A stretch of 64,000 bases of DNA from Sphingobium arseniciresistens. Its GTDB lineage: Bacteria > Pseudomonadota > Alphaproteobacteria > Sphingomonadales > Sphingomonadaceae. The DNA lies in NCBI GenBank assembly GCA_029167225.1, contig JARFNK010000014.1, positions 1 to 64,000 on the forward strand, written 5' to 3'. This document shows, piece after piece, positions 1 to 7,791 of the stretch; position 1 is the stretch's first letter; the number at the start of each line of letters is the position of its first letter. The notes below the pieces were generated by a model. The model was not told where the DNA came from, ran no database searches, and saw only the letters and a list, made by a program, of their open reading frames with translations. The position numbers and the translations under genes are program-made.

Positions 1-418
1 AGCTTGCTCTGATCACCCGACGACCGACAAACCATGCTCGCACGAACCCGGAGCGGAGGCCTCATGAATAGTGCGGGCTAGCTGGGGCACGCCACCGGTG
101 GGCAGTCGCGTTACCATTCGCGTTAGTCTGCTCGATCCATCAAAGTTCAAGTTGAAGCGTAGAGGCTGGGTCAATCCCGGTTGGTGCGGTAACGGCATTT
201 GCTACTAGGCGAACGAAAAACGGCCGTTTACCGGAAACACCTGTCTGGTGGCGGCTATGGCCTGATAGTCGTCATAGCCAAAGCCGCCTCGCGACCTAAT
301 TGCTATTCCTGCTGTTCGTCGCGGATCCTACGGGGCTTCTCGAGACGATCTCGATCCTCCGGCGGTGTGACGATCAGCTATGGATTGGAAGCGAAGGCTG
401 AATCGAGCGCACGCCACC
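1..418. other. Left edge, no gene recognised
   Basis: This stretch precedes the stop codon of the radical SAM gene. Short open frames run on both strands, but none has a recognisable domain, a good ribosome binding site or convincing codon use. I see no tRNA, terminator or insertion-sequence end. It may be the decayed end of an unknown accessory gene. Confidence 0.4.
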
Positions 419-1402
419 TCAGACGACCTGCGCCGCCAGCGGTTCGAATTTGGCAAATTGCTGGGTGCTCGGGCAATCGGCGCAGTCGCGGTGCGCATTG
501 CCGCTCTGATGCGATCTCAGGCGCTGCGGCAAGGCATCGAGATCGGCGGGGCTGTGTAAACCGTCTACCGAGACCTCGAAATGCTCGGGCGCGAAGCTGC
601 ATGGCGCGACCCGGCCAGCCTCGTCGATAAAGAGGAAGGTCTCGGCCACCCGGCAATCGGTTATGGGAAGCGGCCGACCCGCCACGCTATCCGCGAACCG
701 TTCGAGGTAGGCAGCACCACCTACCAAAGTCGTCCCCACCTGGCTGAGCTCGGAGCGCAGCCGCGGTACTTCGTCCGCAAGGCGCGCAACGTCATCAGGG
801 CGCAGGCGATGGCTGGGATAGAATTCGGGCCGGTCGCGCCCGCCCAGCTGATTGAAGCTGATCTCGTCGACTCCCCAGTCGGCGAGCATGCGGCATAGCG
901 GGGCGAAGCCGGCAATATTGTCACGCATCAGCACGATATTGATCCGGACCTTGAGCCCAGCGCCCGCCGCGTCACGTTCGGCTACCAGCGCGGGCACCGT
1001 CTGCGCGAGCTTGGCGAACGCGCCGCGCCAGCCGCGCATGGCATCGAGGAAATCGGCCATGCCATCGATGCTGATCGTCACCTCGCGGTAGCGCCGTACC
1101 AGTTCCGCGCGGACCTGTGGCGCACCCAGGTGGGTGCCGTTGGTGGTCAGGCTGAGATCGACACCCAGCTCGGCGGCACGCGCGTCCAGTTCGGCGCGTG
1201 GTGCCCACAACAGGGGCTCGCCGCCGAGCCAGCTGAGCAGCACGGGCTGCCCTGTCGCACCGCGCCAGGCGCCGAGCAGTTCGATGAACCGCGCGACACT
1301 GGCCGGATCGGCTTCCTCGCGCGGCAGGCCCAGGCGCTTGTCATACGCGCAGAACGGGCACGCTAGATTGCAATGGTTCGATACGCGCCACAGGACGATC
1401 AT
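419..1402 (-). CDS. Radical SAM protein in the NAD salvage cluster
   Basis: This 327-aa protein begins with a radical SAM site within its first 20 residues: CNLACPFC, the CxxxCxxC set that holds a [4Fe-4S] cluster and S-adenosylmethionine. The LGGEPLL motif near residue 52 matches the family GGE motif for SAM binding. The C-terminal third carries further cysteines (in TDCRV, APCSF and DCADCP), like the SPASM/twitch region that binds extra clusters in peptide-modifying or dehydrogenase members. The start is fixed by an ATGA overlap with the stop codon of the nicotinamidase gene, so the two are translationally coupled. The substrate is unknown. Its place between pncA and the NrtR/pncB pair suggests a role tied to nicotinamide or NAD metabolism, but this is inferred from context only. 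Confidence 0.85.
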   Translation of the reverse strand: MIVLWRVSNHCNLACPFCAYDKRLGLPREEADPASVARFIELLGAWRGATGQPVLLSWLGGEPLLWAPRAELDARAAELGVDLSLTTNGTHLGAPQVRAELVRRYREVTISIDGMADFLDAMRGWRGAFAKLAQTVPALVAERDAAGAGLKVRINIVLMRDNIAGFAPLCRMLADWGVDEISFNQLGGRDRPEFYPSHRLRPDDVARLADEVPRLRSELSQVGTTLVGGAAYLERFADSVAGRPLPITDCRVAETFLFIDEAGRVAPCSFAPEHFEVSVDGLHSPADLDALPQRLRSHQSGNAHRDCADCPSTQQFAKFEPLAAQVV

Positions 1403-1992
1403 GCCGTCGTCTCCAGCCGCACCGGCGCATTCGCGAAATCCTCGGCAACGACTTGCTCGATCGGCCGCGCGATCCCGCGGGTCAGACCCGCCGGCAGCTC
1501 GACCGCGAAGGCGCGCGCCACAAATCCTTCGATCGCCCAGCGCACGCAATAGTCGGCAGCGACGCCGATGACCGCCACCTCGCGCACGTCGCGCGCCCAC
1601 AGCGCCGCGAAGAAGGCGTCGCGCGCCACGGTCTCGCCCGTGGCGACCGCCTCGATCGAGACATCGGCCTCGGCCCACATGTCGAACACGCCTTTCTCGA
1701 GCTGGTAGACCGGAATCGCCGGATCCACGGCACCTGAATCGAGCATGTTCGCCCAGCCCGGCGTGCGGCGCACGCAGTGAAGGGGAAACTGTTCGGCCTC
1801 GGCAGAGGCGGGATAGGCCTCGGCCGAATGGCTATCGAAGGTGAACAGCACCCCCGCGGTTTTCGCCGGCCGGAGCGATGCGAGCCAGCGCTGCATCGGG
1901 GCAATCAGCGCCTCGGCCCCGGCGACCGGCAGCGCCCCGTCCGCGCACATGAAATCGGCCTGTGTATCCACCACCACGACGAAGCGTTGCAT
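1399..1992 (-). CDS. pncA: Nicotinamidase / isochorismatase-family hydrolase
   Basis: This 197-aa cysteine hydrolase would deamidate nicotinamide to nicotinate and ammonia, the first step of the NAD salvage route completed by the PncB encoded nearby. The family catalytic triad is visible: Asp in VVVDTQADF near the N terminus, Lys in QLEKGVFD, and the nucleophile Cys in AADYCVRW. A metal-site histidine lies in FDSHSAEAY. I prefer the ATG at 1992 because a GGAGA ribosome binding site sits seven bases upstream; an in-frame GTG five codons earlier is the alternative. It is transcribed away from nrtR across a short divergent intergenic region, so NrtR control is likely. The last bases overlap the radical SAM start. 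Isochorismatase-like enzymes can act on other amides, but context favours PncA. Confidence 0.88.
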   Translation of the reverse strand: MQRFVVVVDTQADFMCADGALPVAGAEALIAPMQRWLASLRPAKTAGVLFTFDSHSAEAYPASAEAEQFPLHCVRRTPGWANMLDSGAVDPAIPVYQLEKGVFDMWAEADVSIEAVATGETVARDAFFAALWARDVREVAVIGVAADYCVRWAIEGFVARAFAVELPAGLTRGIARPIEQVVAEDFANAPVRLETTA

Positions 1993-2016
1993 AGTCGCAT
2001 CTCCCACGAGTCAGTC

Positions 2017-2067
2017 TTGACATAAATGCACTGTACGTATAAGTAAAGCGCATCATGAATATAAGTA
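2017..2067. promoter_or_regulatory. Divergent pncA/nrtR control region with direct repeats
   Basis: TTGACA at 2017-2022 resembles a sigma70 -35 box in front of nrtR, with TATAAG at 2038-2043 as a possible -10 (spacing of 15, short). The octamer TATAAGTA occurs at 2038-2045 and again at 2060-2067, 22 bp or about two helical turns apart, the second copy overlapping the nrtR start. These are candidate operator half-sites for NrtR, which in other bacteria binds next to NAD genes. The link to NrtR is inference. Confidence 0.4.
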
Positions 2068-2765
2068 GCGATAGCGAATTTCTTAGCGACTATGATCCGA
2101 CGGCGTACGATCGCCCGTCGGTCACCGTCGATCTTGTGCTGCTCGGCATGCACCGCCGTCGCTTGTCGGCGTTGCTGGTGCGGCGCGACCAGCCGCCGCA
2201 GGCGGGGCACTGGGCATTGCCGGGCGGATTCGTCGCGATCGACGAGAGCCTAGACGTCGCCGCCGCGCGGCTGCTTCGCGACAAGGTGGGCCTCGACGGC
2301 GCCCATCTCGAGCAGCTCTACAGCTTCGGTGCCGTCGATCGCGATCCGCGCATGCGCGTGATCACCATCGCCTATTTGGCATTGCTTCGCGAGGAGCAGA
2401 TGAATGCGGCCGTGCGCGCGGGCCGAGTAGCCGTGGCGGCGCTCGAAGGCGAGACGGTGGCGGCGATCGGCGAGGACCAGGCGGCGCTGCCTTTGGCATT
2501 TGATCACCAGGCGATCCTGGCGCGCGCGCGCGACCGGCTGCGTGGCAAGATCGACTATTCGGACCTGGCCTTCGCGTTCCTGCCCCCGCGCTTCACGTTG
2601 CGCGCGCTCCAGGACGTGCACGAGGCGGTGCTGGGCACGCCGCTCAACAAGCCCGCCTTTCGCCGCCGCATGCTCGATCGGGGCCGGCTGGTGGCGACGG
2701 GCATGCGCGAGGACGAGGCATCTCATCGCCCCGCCGAACTGTTCACCCTCGGCAGCGCCCGCTGA
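2055..2765 (+). CDS. nrtR: NrtR-type Nudix transcriptional regulator of NAD metabolism
   Basis: The 236-aa protein has an N-terminal Nudix fold (about residues 22-140) and a C-terminal winged helix (about 165-230, [20 protein letters not shown]), the architecture of NrtR, the ADP-ribose-sensing repressor of NAD genes. The Nudix box is degenerate: after [15 protein letters not shown] the expected REUxEExGU helix reads LLRDKVGL and lacks the metal-binding glutamates. This fits a sensor that has lost hydrolase activity. It is divergent from pncA and lies 17 bp upstream of pncB, so it probably autoregulates and represses both. The ribosome binding site is weak. Confidence 0.85.
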   Translation: MNISSDSEFLSDYDPTAYDRPSVTVDLVLLGMHRRRLSALLVRRDQPPQAGHWALPGGFVAIDESLDVAAARLLRDKVGLDGAHLEQLYSFGAVDRDPRMRVITIAYLALLREEQMNAAVRAGRVAVAALEGETVAAIGEDQAALPLAFDHQAILARARDRLRGKIDYSDLAFAFLPPRFTLRALQDVHEAVLGTPLNKPAFRRRMLDRGRLVATGMREDEASHRPAELFTLGSAR

Positions 2766-2782
2766 CCAGCCCGGAGCCATCG

Positions 2783-4087
2783 ATGGTCTATACCGATATT
2801 GCCACGCGCACCTACAACCATGGCTGGCGGCTCGACCCGATCGTGCGCAGCCTGCTCGACACCGATTTCTATAAGCTGCTGATGCTCCAGCTGATCTGGC
2901 GGCTCCACCGCGACACCCAGGCGACCTTCGCACTGATTAACCGCACCCACTCGGTACGCCTCGCCGAGGTGATCGACGAAGGCGATCTGCGCGCGCAGCT
3001 CGATCATGCGCGTACGCTACGGCTGGGCAAGAAGGAGCTGATCTGGCTTGCCGGCAACAGCTTCTATGGCAATGCGCGGATGTTCGACCCCGATTTCCTC
3101 GCGTGGCTCAAGGATTTTCGACTCCCCGAATATGAGCTGCGCGTCGTCGACGGCCAGTTCGAGCTGCACTTCGCCGGGCCATGGACGCACACCACGATGT
3201 GGGAAATCCCGGCGCTGTCGATCATCAACGAGCTACGCGCCCGCGCCGCCATGGCCGGCAAGGATCGCTTTGCGCTCGATATCCTCTACGCCCGCGCCAA
3301 GGCGAGGATGTGGGATAAGGTCGAGCGACTCCGGCAGCTGCCCGATCTGGTTCTTTCCGACTTCGGCACGCGTCGAAGACATGGCTTCCTATGGCAGCGT
3401 TGGTGCGTCGAAGCGGTCAAGGAAGGGTTGGGCGACCGCTTCATAGGGACTTCGAACGTCTTGCTGGCGATGGACAGCGATCTCGAGGCGATCGGCACCA
3501 ACGCGCACGAACTGCCGATGGTCACCGCCGCGCTGGCCGAGAACGATGGCACGCTGGCGACAGCACCCTATCGCGTGCTTGACGAATGGCGGCACGCTTA
3601 CGACGGTAATCTGCTGATTGCCTTGCCCGATGCGTTCGGCACGACCGCTTTCCTGCGCAACGCGCCCGAATGGGTTGCCGACTGGACCGGTTTCCGCCCC
3701 GACAGCGCGCCGCCGATCGCGGGCGGCGAGCAGATCCTTGACTGGTGGCGCGCACGGGGCCGAGATCCGCGCGGGAAGCTATTGATCTTTTCGGACGGCA
3801 TGGACGTCGATTCGATCGAGGCTACCTATCGACATTTTCACGGACGTGTGCGCACGAGCTTTGGATGGGGCACCAACCTGACCAACGATTTCCGCGACTG
3901 CGACCCCGATGGCGGTAGCAGTCTCGTTCCAATCTCGCTCGTCTGCAAGGTCGTCAGCGCCAATGGTCGCCCTGCAGTCAAGCTCTCCGACAATCCGGCG
4001 AAGGCCACGGGAGAGGCGGCGGAGATCCAGCGCTACCTTCGCGTTTTCGGAAACGCGGATCGCGGCATGCAGCCGGTCCGCGTATGA
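2783..4087 (+). CDS. pncB: Nicotinate phosphoribosyltransferase
   Basis: This 434-aa protein has the usual length of proteobacterial PncB. It joins nicotinate (from PncA) to PRPP, with ATP hydrolysis, to give nicotinate mononucleotide in the Preiss-Handler pathway. The N-terminal block [13 protein letters not shown] and the C-terminal phosphate-binding block [13 protein letters not shown] are characteristic of the family. A GGAG ribosome binding site precedes the ATG. It follows nrtR by 17 bp and is probably co-transcribed with it. With PncA and the radical SAM protein it forms a compact NAD salvage island inside accessory DNA, where it may duplicate or complement de novo NAD synthesis. Confidence 0.93.
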   Translation: MVYTDIATRTYNHGWRLDPIVRSLLDTDFYKLLMLQLIWRLHRDTQATFALINRTHSVRLAEVIDEGDLRAQLDHARTLRLGKKELIWLAGNSFYGNARMFDPDFLAWLKDFRLPEYELRVVDGQFELHFAGPWTHTTMWEIPALSIINELRARAAMAGKDRFALDILYARAKARMWDKVERLRQLPDLVLSDFGTRRRHGFLWQRWCVEAVKEGLGDRFIGTSNVLLAMDSDLEAIGTNAHELPMVTAALAENDGTLATAPYRVLDEWRHAYDGNLLIALPDAFGTTAFLRNAPEWVADWTGFRPDSAPPIAGGEQILDWWRARGRDPRGKLLIFSDGMDVDSIEATYRHFHGRVRTSFGWGTNLTNDFRDCDPDGGSSLVPISLVCKVVSANGRPAVKLSDNPAKATGEAAEIQRYLRVFGNADRGMQPVRV

Positions 4088-4174
4088 CCGCTCGCGGCGG
4101 TTGCCGCCGAGCTGGAGGGCAGAACCGGCGCATAACTCCTGGCGAAATTCACAGGCGGGCGGCGGTTATCGCCT

Positions 4175-5840
4175 CAGACTGTCCGAAAACTCTGTAGCGG
4201 ATTCCCGTATGATTGCATGTCCGGTATGGTCGGGCATGGGCTATATCGAAGGACATTCGCGGGACCAGATGCTGCTGCTTCCGGCATCGGTCGATGACTA
4301 TGTTGGGGCTGACAACCCGGTGCGTTTCATCGCGGCGTTCGTCGATGATCTTGATCTTGGCGAGTTGGGCTTTGGCCGTTCGCGGCCCAATGCAACGGGG
4401 CGTCCTGGCTATGATCCCGCCGATCTGCTGAAGCTGTATCTCTATGGTTATCTTAATCGCGTGCGGTCAAGCCGTTGCCTGGCGGCCGAGACGGCGCGCA
4501 ACCTTGAGGTGATCTGGCTACTTGGCGGGCTACGTCCCGATTTCCGCACGATTGCGGATTTCCGTCGCGCCAACCGGGCGGCGTTCAAGCCGCTGTGCCA
4601 ATCCTTCGTGCTTTTGTGCCGCCGCCTCGACCTGTTCGGGCGTGAACTGGTGGCGGTGGACGGCACGAGCCTCAAGGCGGTGAACAGCCGCAAGCGCAAT
4701 TTCACACGCAAGAAGCTGGCCGGATGGGTCAAACTCGCCGATGAGCGGATCGAGGAATATCTGGCCCGTCTCGATCTTGCCGATCGCGCCGAAGCCGAGG
4801 CAGAAGGTGCCGCCCGTCGTGCGGCGTTGCTGATGGCGAAGATCGCAAGAATGCGGGAACGGCGCGAACTCCACAGCGCGATGCTGGCTGACCTTGTCGC
4901 CAGTGGCGAAAGCCAGTTGTCGCTCACAGATCCTGACGCGCGCGGGATGGCGACACATCCCAAGGTCGGCGTGGGCTACAATGCGCAGGTTGCGGTCGAT
5001 GCCCGGCACAAGCTCATTGTCGAACAATATGTCACGAACTCGGGCAGCGACCTTGGCTTTCTGGCACAGACGGCCTGTGCCGCGCGCGAGGTGCTGGGCG
5101 TCCAGCAGATCGATGCCGTGGCCGACAAAGGCTACTACAAGGGCGAGGACATTGCCGCCTGTGAAAAAGTCGGCGTCATTCCCTATGTCGTGCGCCCGCA
5201 ACGCGGCCCGGCCATCAACGAAGGCTATTTCGCGAAGAGCGAGTTTCGATACGACGCCGACGAGGATTGCTACATCTGTCCCGGCCGACAGCGCCTCGAT
5301 CCTTATCGCCGCTCGCAGAAGAACGGACATGTCACCATCCGTTACGGGAATGCCCGGGCATGTCGAGACTGTGCCCTCAAACCTCAATGCGCGACAGGTG
5401 TGCGGCGGACCATCGATCGCTGAGAGGGCGAAGCCGTGCTTGAGCGCATGGCGCAAAGGCTGGATGCCCGCCCTGATATCCTCGATCGACGGCGCGAGAC
5501 GGTCGAGCATCCTTTCGGCACGATCAAACAGTCAATGAATCAGAGCGCATTCCTCATGCGCGGCCTGGCCAACGTAAATGCCGAGTTCAGCCTGACGACG
5601 CTCGCCTACAAATCTACGCAGGGTCATTAACATCCTTGGTGTTCCGGTTCTGCTGCGCGCCGTGCTGGCCTGAAATGGCCGCGCACCTCACCGTTCTCGA
5701 CGTCAAAGCGCGTCACACGTCCCGATATGGCCGATCCAGACAGTCTCCAAGCTTTCCACATCAAAAAACCAGCATCCACAGAGACCGGCGCTCTTCGGCT
5801 CTCCGCCACACGGCATGCCACTGAGTTTTCGGACGGACTG
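4175..5840 (+). mobile_element. IS1182-family insertion sequence with intact ends
   Basis: A 1666-bp element bounded by 18-bp imperfect inverted repeats: CAGACTGTCCGAAAACTC at 4175-4192 and, read on the opposite strand, CAGTCCGTCCGAAAACTC at 5823-5840 (three mismatches, at positions 4-6). A 4-bp target duplication GCCT lies directly outside both ends (4171-4174 and 5841-5844). It encodes one IS1182-type transposase, now broken. The intact duplication suggests a fairly recent insertion, just downstream of pncB. A diverged copy of the right-hand 130 bp is found near 24.3 kb. Confidence 0.85.
4236..5673 (+). pseudogene. IS1182-family transposase, nonsense codon and frameshift
   Basis: The frame starts MGYIEGHSRDQ and runs through the DDYV and NPVRFI block typical of IS1182 transposases, with the DDE region including VAVDGTSLKAVNS and DAVADKGYYKGED. 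It is broken twice near the C terminus. At 5421-5423 an in-frame TGA stands where the family has a tryptophan (TIDR-W-E), and the same frame continues with LERMAQRLDARPDILDRRRE, the normal C-terminal sequence. About 170 bp on, one extra A in CTACAAATCTACG shifts the frame; removing it restores the LAYNLRRVINILGV ending to a stop at 5671-5673. An in-frame ATG at 4209 is an alternative start. A single transposition event followed by decay fits. Confidence 0.85.
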
Positions 5841-5931
5841 GCCTGTTTCCCGGCAAGATCAATGCTATGGTTCCAGACCGCCCTGAAACTCGACACTGCC
5901 CAACACATAAGTCCGACGATTTCTGGATGAG

Positions 5932-6357
5932 TTAAAAATCCTCAATAGCACCATGAGAGGTCATCGTCGGCTGTATCCAAAGTTCAAATATGCTCATTTC
6001 AAGTCGGCTTAATACTTTCTCTGCGCCTTCTGCAATCCTTTGAGACGGCCAGTCGGGATGCCGATCCCGGATTGCTATCCGAACGGAAGAGGTTGCCGCC
6101 ACTCGCTCTGGCTCACAGAATGCTACGACACGGGCGAAGCTGGCTATGAGCGGCAGTGGCGTTGGGTCAGGGCTAAGCTGTTCGAGAGCATTTGGTGACC
6201 CGTCGCGCCCTCGCTCTTGGTACCGAAGGCATTTACGATATTGATTGACTATGGCGCTCTGAGCCACGGAAGGCAGGTCGTCTTGAGTTTGTCCGGCTCG
6301 TGCTTCCTCGCAACCCCCGATTGCCAAGATCATGGTTATGGAAACGAGATGCCGCAC
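5932..6357 (-). CDS. Predicted small lipoprotein, unknown function
   Basis: The 141-aa product starts with a short signal peptide ending in the lipobox AIGGC, with the predicted lipidated Cys at residue 16, so it should be exported and membrane anchored. The rest is soluble, with two further cysteines (KCLRY, AFCEP) that could form a disulfide, and no domain I recognise. It lies about 90 bp beyond the IS1182 right end on the opposite strand and 208 bp downstream of another exported protein gene on the same strand, so the two may share a transcript. Codon use is less GC-biased than in the housekeeping genes, which fits accessory origin. Confidence 0.55.
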   Translation of the reverse strand: MRHLVSITMILAIGGCEEARAGQTQDDLPSVAQSAIVNQYRKCLRYQERGRDGSPNALEQLSPDPTPLPLIASFARVVAFCEPERVAATSSVRIAIRDRHPDWPSQRIAEGAEKVLSRLEMSIFELWIQPTMTSHGAIEDF

Positions 6358-6565
6358 CCAGAATAATTGCCCCTTGATGTCATCTCAATGCAATGAAAAA
6401 TTGTCCTGGGTCGTCTTGCCGCCACATTCTGATCATCTAATCCGGCCCGGGCTTGTAAGCGCACTTGGCGGCAATCACACGGCGGGCGGCATGGCGGCTA
6501 TGGCCTGTTTTCCGATCTATTTCTCAGCCGGAATGGCCGGGAAAGGTTGGCGGACCGGTAAGGTG

Positions 6566-7162
6566 TCATCGCTCACGCGTGGGCGGACAGGAGTATGCTT
6601 GCAAGTATGGCAATCCCCAGCAGCGGAGGAGCGCATCAAGAACTGCCAAGTTTGGCGGCCAGGGCACGTTCAGCGGCTTGCCGCTGCTATCGATAGGGGT
6701 GAACTCCGCTGGTCTCGACGTTCCGGCTAGCCTGGCCCTGGCCCGTTCGAGAGCTCGTCGATCGGCCTGCAGAAACGCGACGCTACCACCGACATAGATG
6801 TTCCAGGCCTCTGCCATCTCCGCCGAAGGCTTTTTCCGAGATTGTCGAAAAAGGGAAATCGCATCGTTATAGTGGTTCGCGTTTGCCCGCATTTGGCCCT
6901 CGTGCCATGATAGGATCGTGTCGGATGCCGCATTCAACTCGCGCCAATCGCGGATGATATCCGCTGCTGCAAGATAGCAGCCTGACCGCGCCAACTCCCT
7001 CCATCCAGTGGGCGTTTGGTCGAAGGACTGCTGGTCCAGCGCGAGCAAACGATGGCGATCGACAGCACATTGCTTTTCGCTGGGACCGACTTCCGCCTGG
7101 CCCGCAGGAGCGGCGGTCACGGCTACAAAGAGAATGAATAGGGCGGCAACGACTCGCGGCAT
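6566..7162 (-). CDS. Predicted secreted protein, unknown function
   Basis: A 198-aa protein with a clear signal peptide (MPRVVAALFILFVAVTAAPA, cleavage likely after PAGQA). The mature part is predicted to be largely helical: stretches such as CYLAAADIIRDWRELN and AISLFRQSRKK resemble helix-turn-helix repeats of the TPR/Sel1 kind, but I cannot assign a family. Four or five cysteines are spread along the chain. It is followed on the same strand by a small lipoprotein gene. The role is unknown; a periplasmic protein is the only safe statement. Confidence 0.55.
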   Translation of the reverse strand: MPRVVAALFILFVAVTAAPAGQAEVGPSEKQCAVDRHRLLALDQQSFDQTPTGWRELARSGCYLAAADIIRDWRELNAASDTILSWHEGQMRANANHYNDAISLFRQSRKKPSAEMAEAWNIYVGGSVAFLQADRRALERARARLAGTSRPAEFTPIDSSGKPLNVPWPPNLAVLDALLRCWGLPYLQAYSCPPTRER

Positions 7163-7306
7163 GACGGTGAGAGAATAACAAGATCATGGCGGCATTTCGA
7201 CGACGTACCGGCAGCCAACCGCGCACGTCCGACTACCAAGTTTTCCATAATGGATATCTGCATTGGTGGGCAACGGATACGGCCCGTTTGTCGTGACTTC
7301 TCGGCT

Positions 7307-7720
7307 TTACCGAAAGCGATCGAGGAAAAGGAAACGCTCTGATCGTCTATCTTTGCTCGACAGCGACGCCGCGGGCGTCGGCCGCCCGGTGCATCTGGCG
7401 AACAACGCAATGGCCAGGTCGCAGACACGGCAATGCCCTTCGCAGCAATCGTGCATAAGGAACGCTACAAGGTCGGACAGGGCCGGGAAGATAACGCTGT
7501 AGATGAGCGACCGGCCCTCGCGCCGGCTGACGACCAATCCCGCCTGCTCAAGCTGACACAGATGGACCGACAGACGCGACGGCGGTATACAGCCTAACGC
7601 CTCGCCGATCGCTCCGGCAGACCGTCCGTCCGCGCCCGCCACCACCAACAGGCGGACGATCCGGAGCCGGGTCGCGTTGGAGATTGCAGCGAAGGCAGCG
7701 AGTGCTTGATTTTCGTCCAT
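7307..7720 (-). CDS. ArsR-family metalloregulatory repressor
   Basis: The 137-aa product has the ArsR/SmtB winged-helix fold: NATRLRIVRLL at residues 15-25, then recognition helix and wing (SRLSVHLCQLEQAGLVVSRR). Near the C terminus sits a cysteine cluster, MHDCCEGHCRVCD, similar to the C-terminal thiol sites of some arsenic- or metal-sensing ArsR proteins. It is transcribed divergently from the iron permease gene, and a perfect inverted repeat lies between the two, so it probably represses that gene and itself until a metal or redox signal releases it. Which metal is sensed cannot be read from the sequence. Confidence 0.8.
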   Translation of the reverse strand: MDENQALAAFAAISNATRLRIVRLLVVAGADGRSAGAIGEALGCIPPSRLSVHLCQLEQAGLVVSRREGRSLIYSVIFPALSDLVAFLMHDCCEGHCRVCDLAIALFARCTGRPTPAASLSSKDRRSERFLFLDRFR

Positions 7721-7732
7721 CCGTCGCTCAAT

Positions 7733-7752
7733 ATTTCAAGCTCAGTTGAAAT
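7733..7752. promoter_or_regulatory. Candidate ArsR operator (perfect inverted repeat)
   Basis: ATTTCAA, a six-base spacer (GCTCAG) and TTGAAAT form a perfect 7-bp inverted repeat. It starts 12 bp from the start codon of the ArsR-type gene and ends 39 bp before the iron permease start. TTCAA/TTGAA half-sites are common in ArsR-family operators, so this is the likely binding site for both divergent genes. Confidence 0.6.
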
Positions 7753-7791
7753 TCAGCCGTTCCCAGAGGTCGGCGCAAACGAGGCGTTCGG

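Noticed and set aside
4530-5510. Minus-strand open frame of 326 codons
   Set aside because: It is antisense to the IS1182 transposase and crosses the transposase lesions by chance.
6421-6480. GCGCACTTGG near 6460 as a possible second copy of the tRNA-Lys 3' end
   Set aside because: Only about nine bases agree with the tRNA end and the match does not extend to the T-arm, so it does not support an attachment site.
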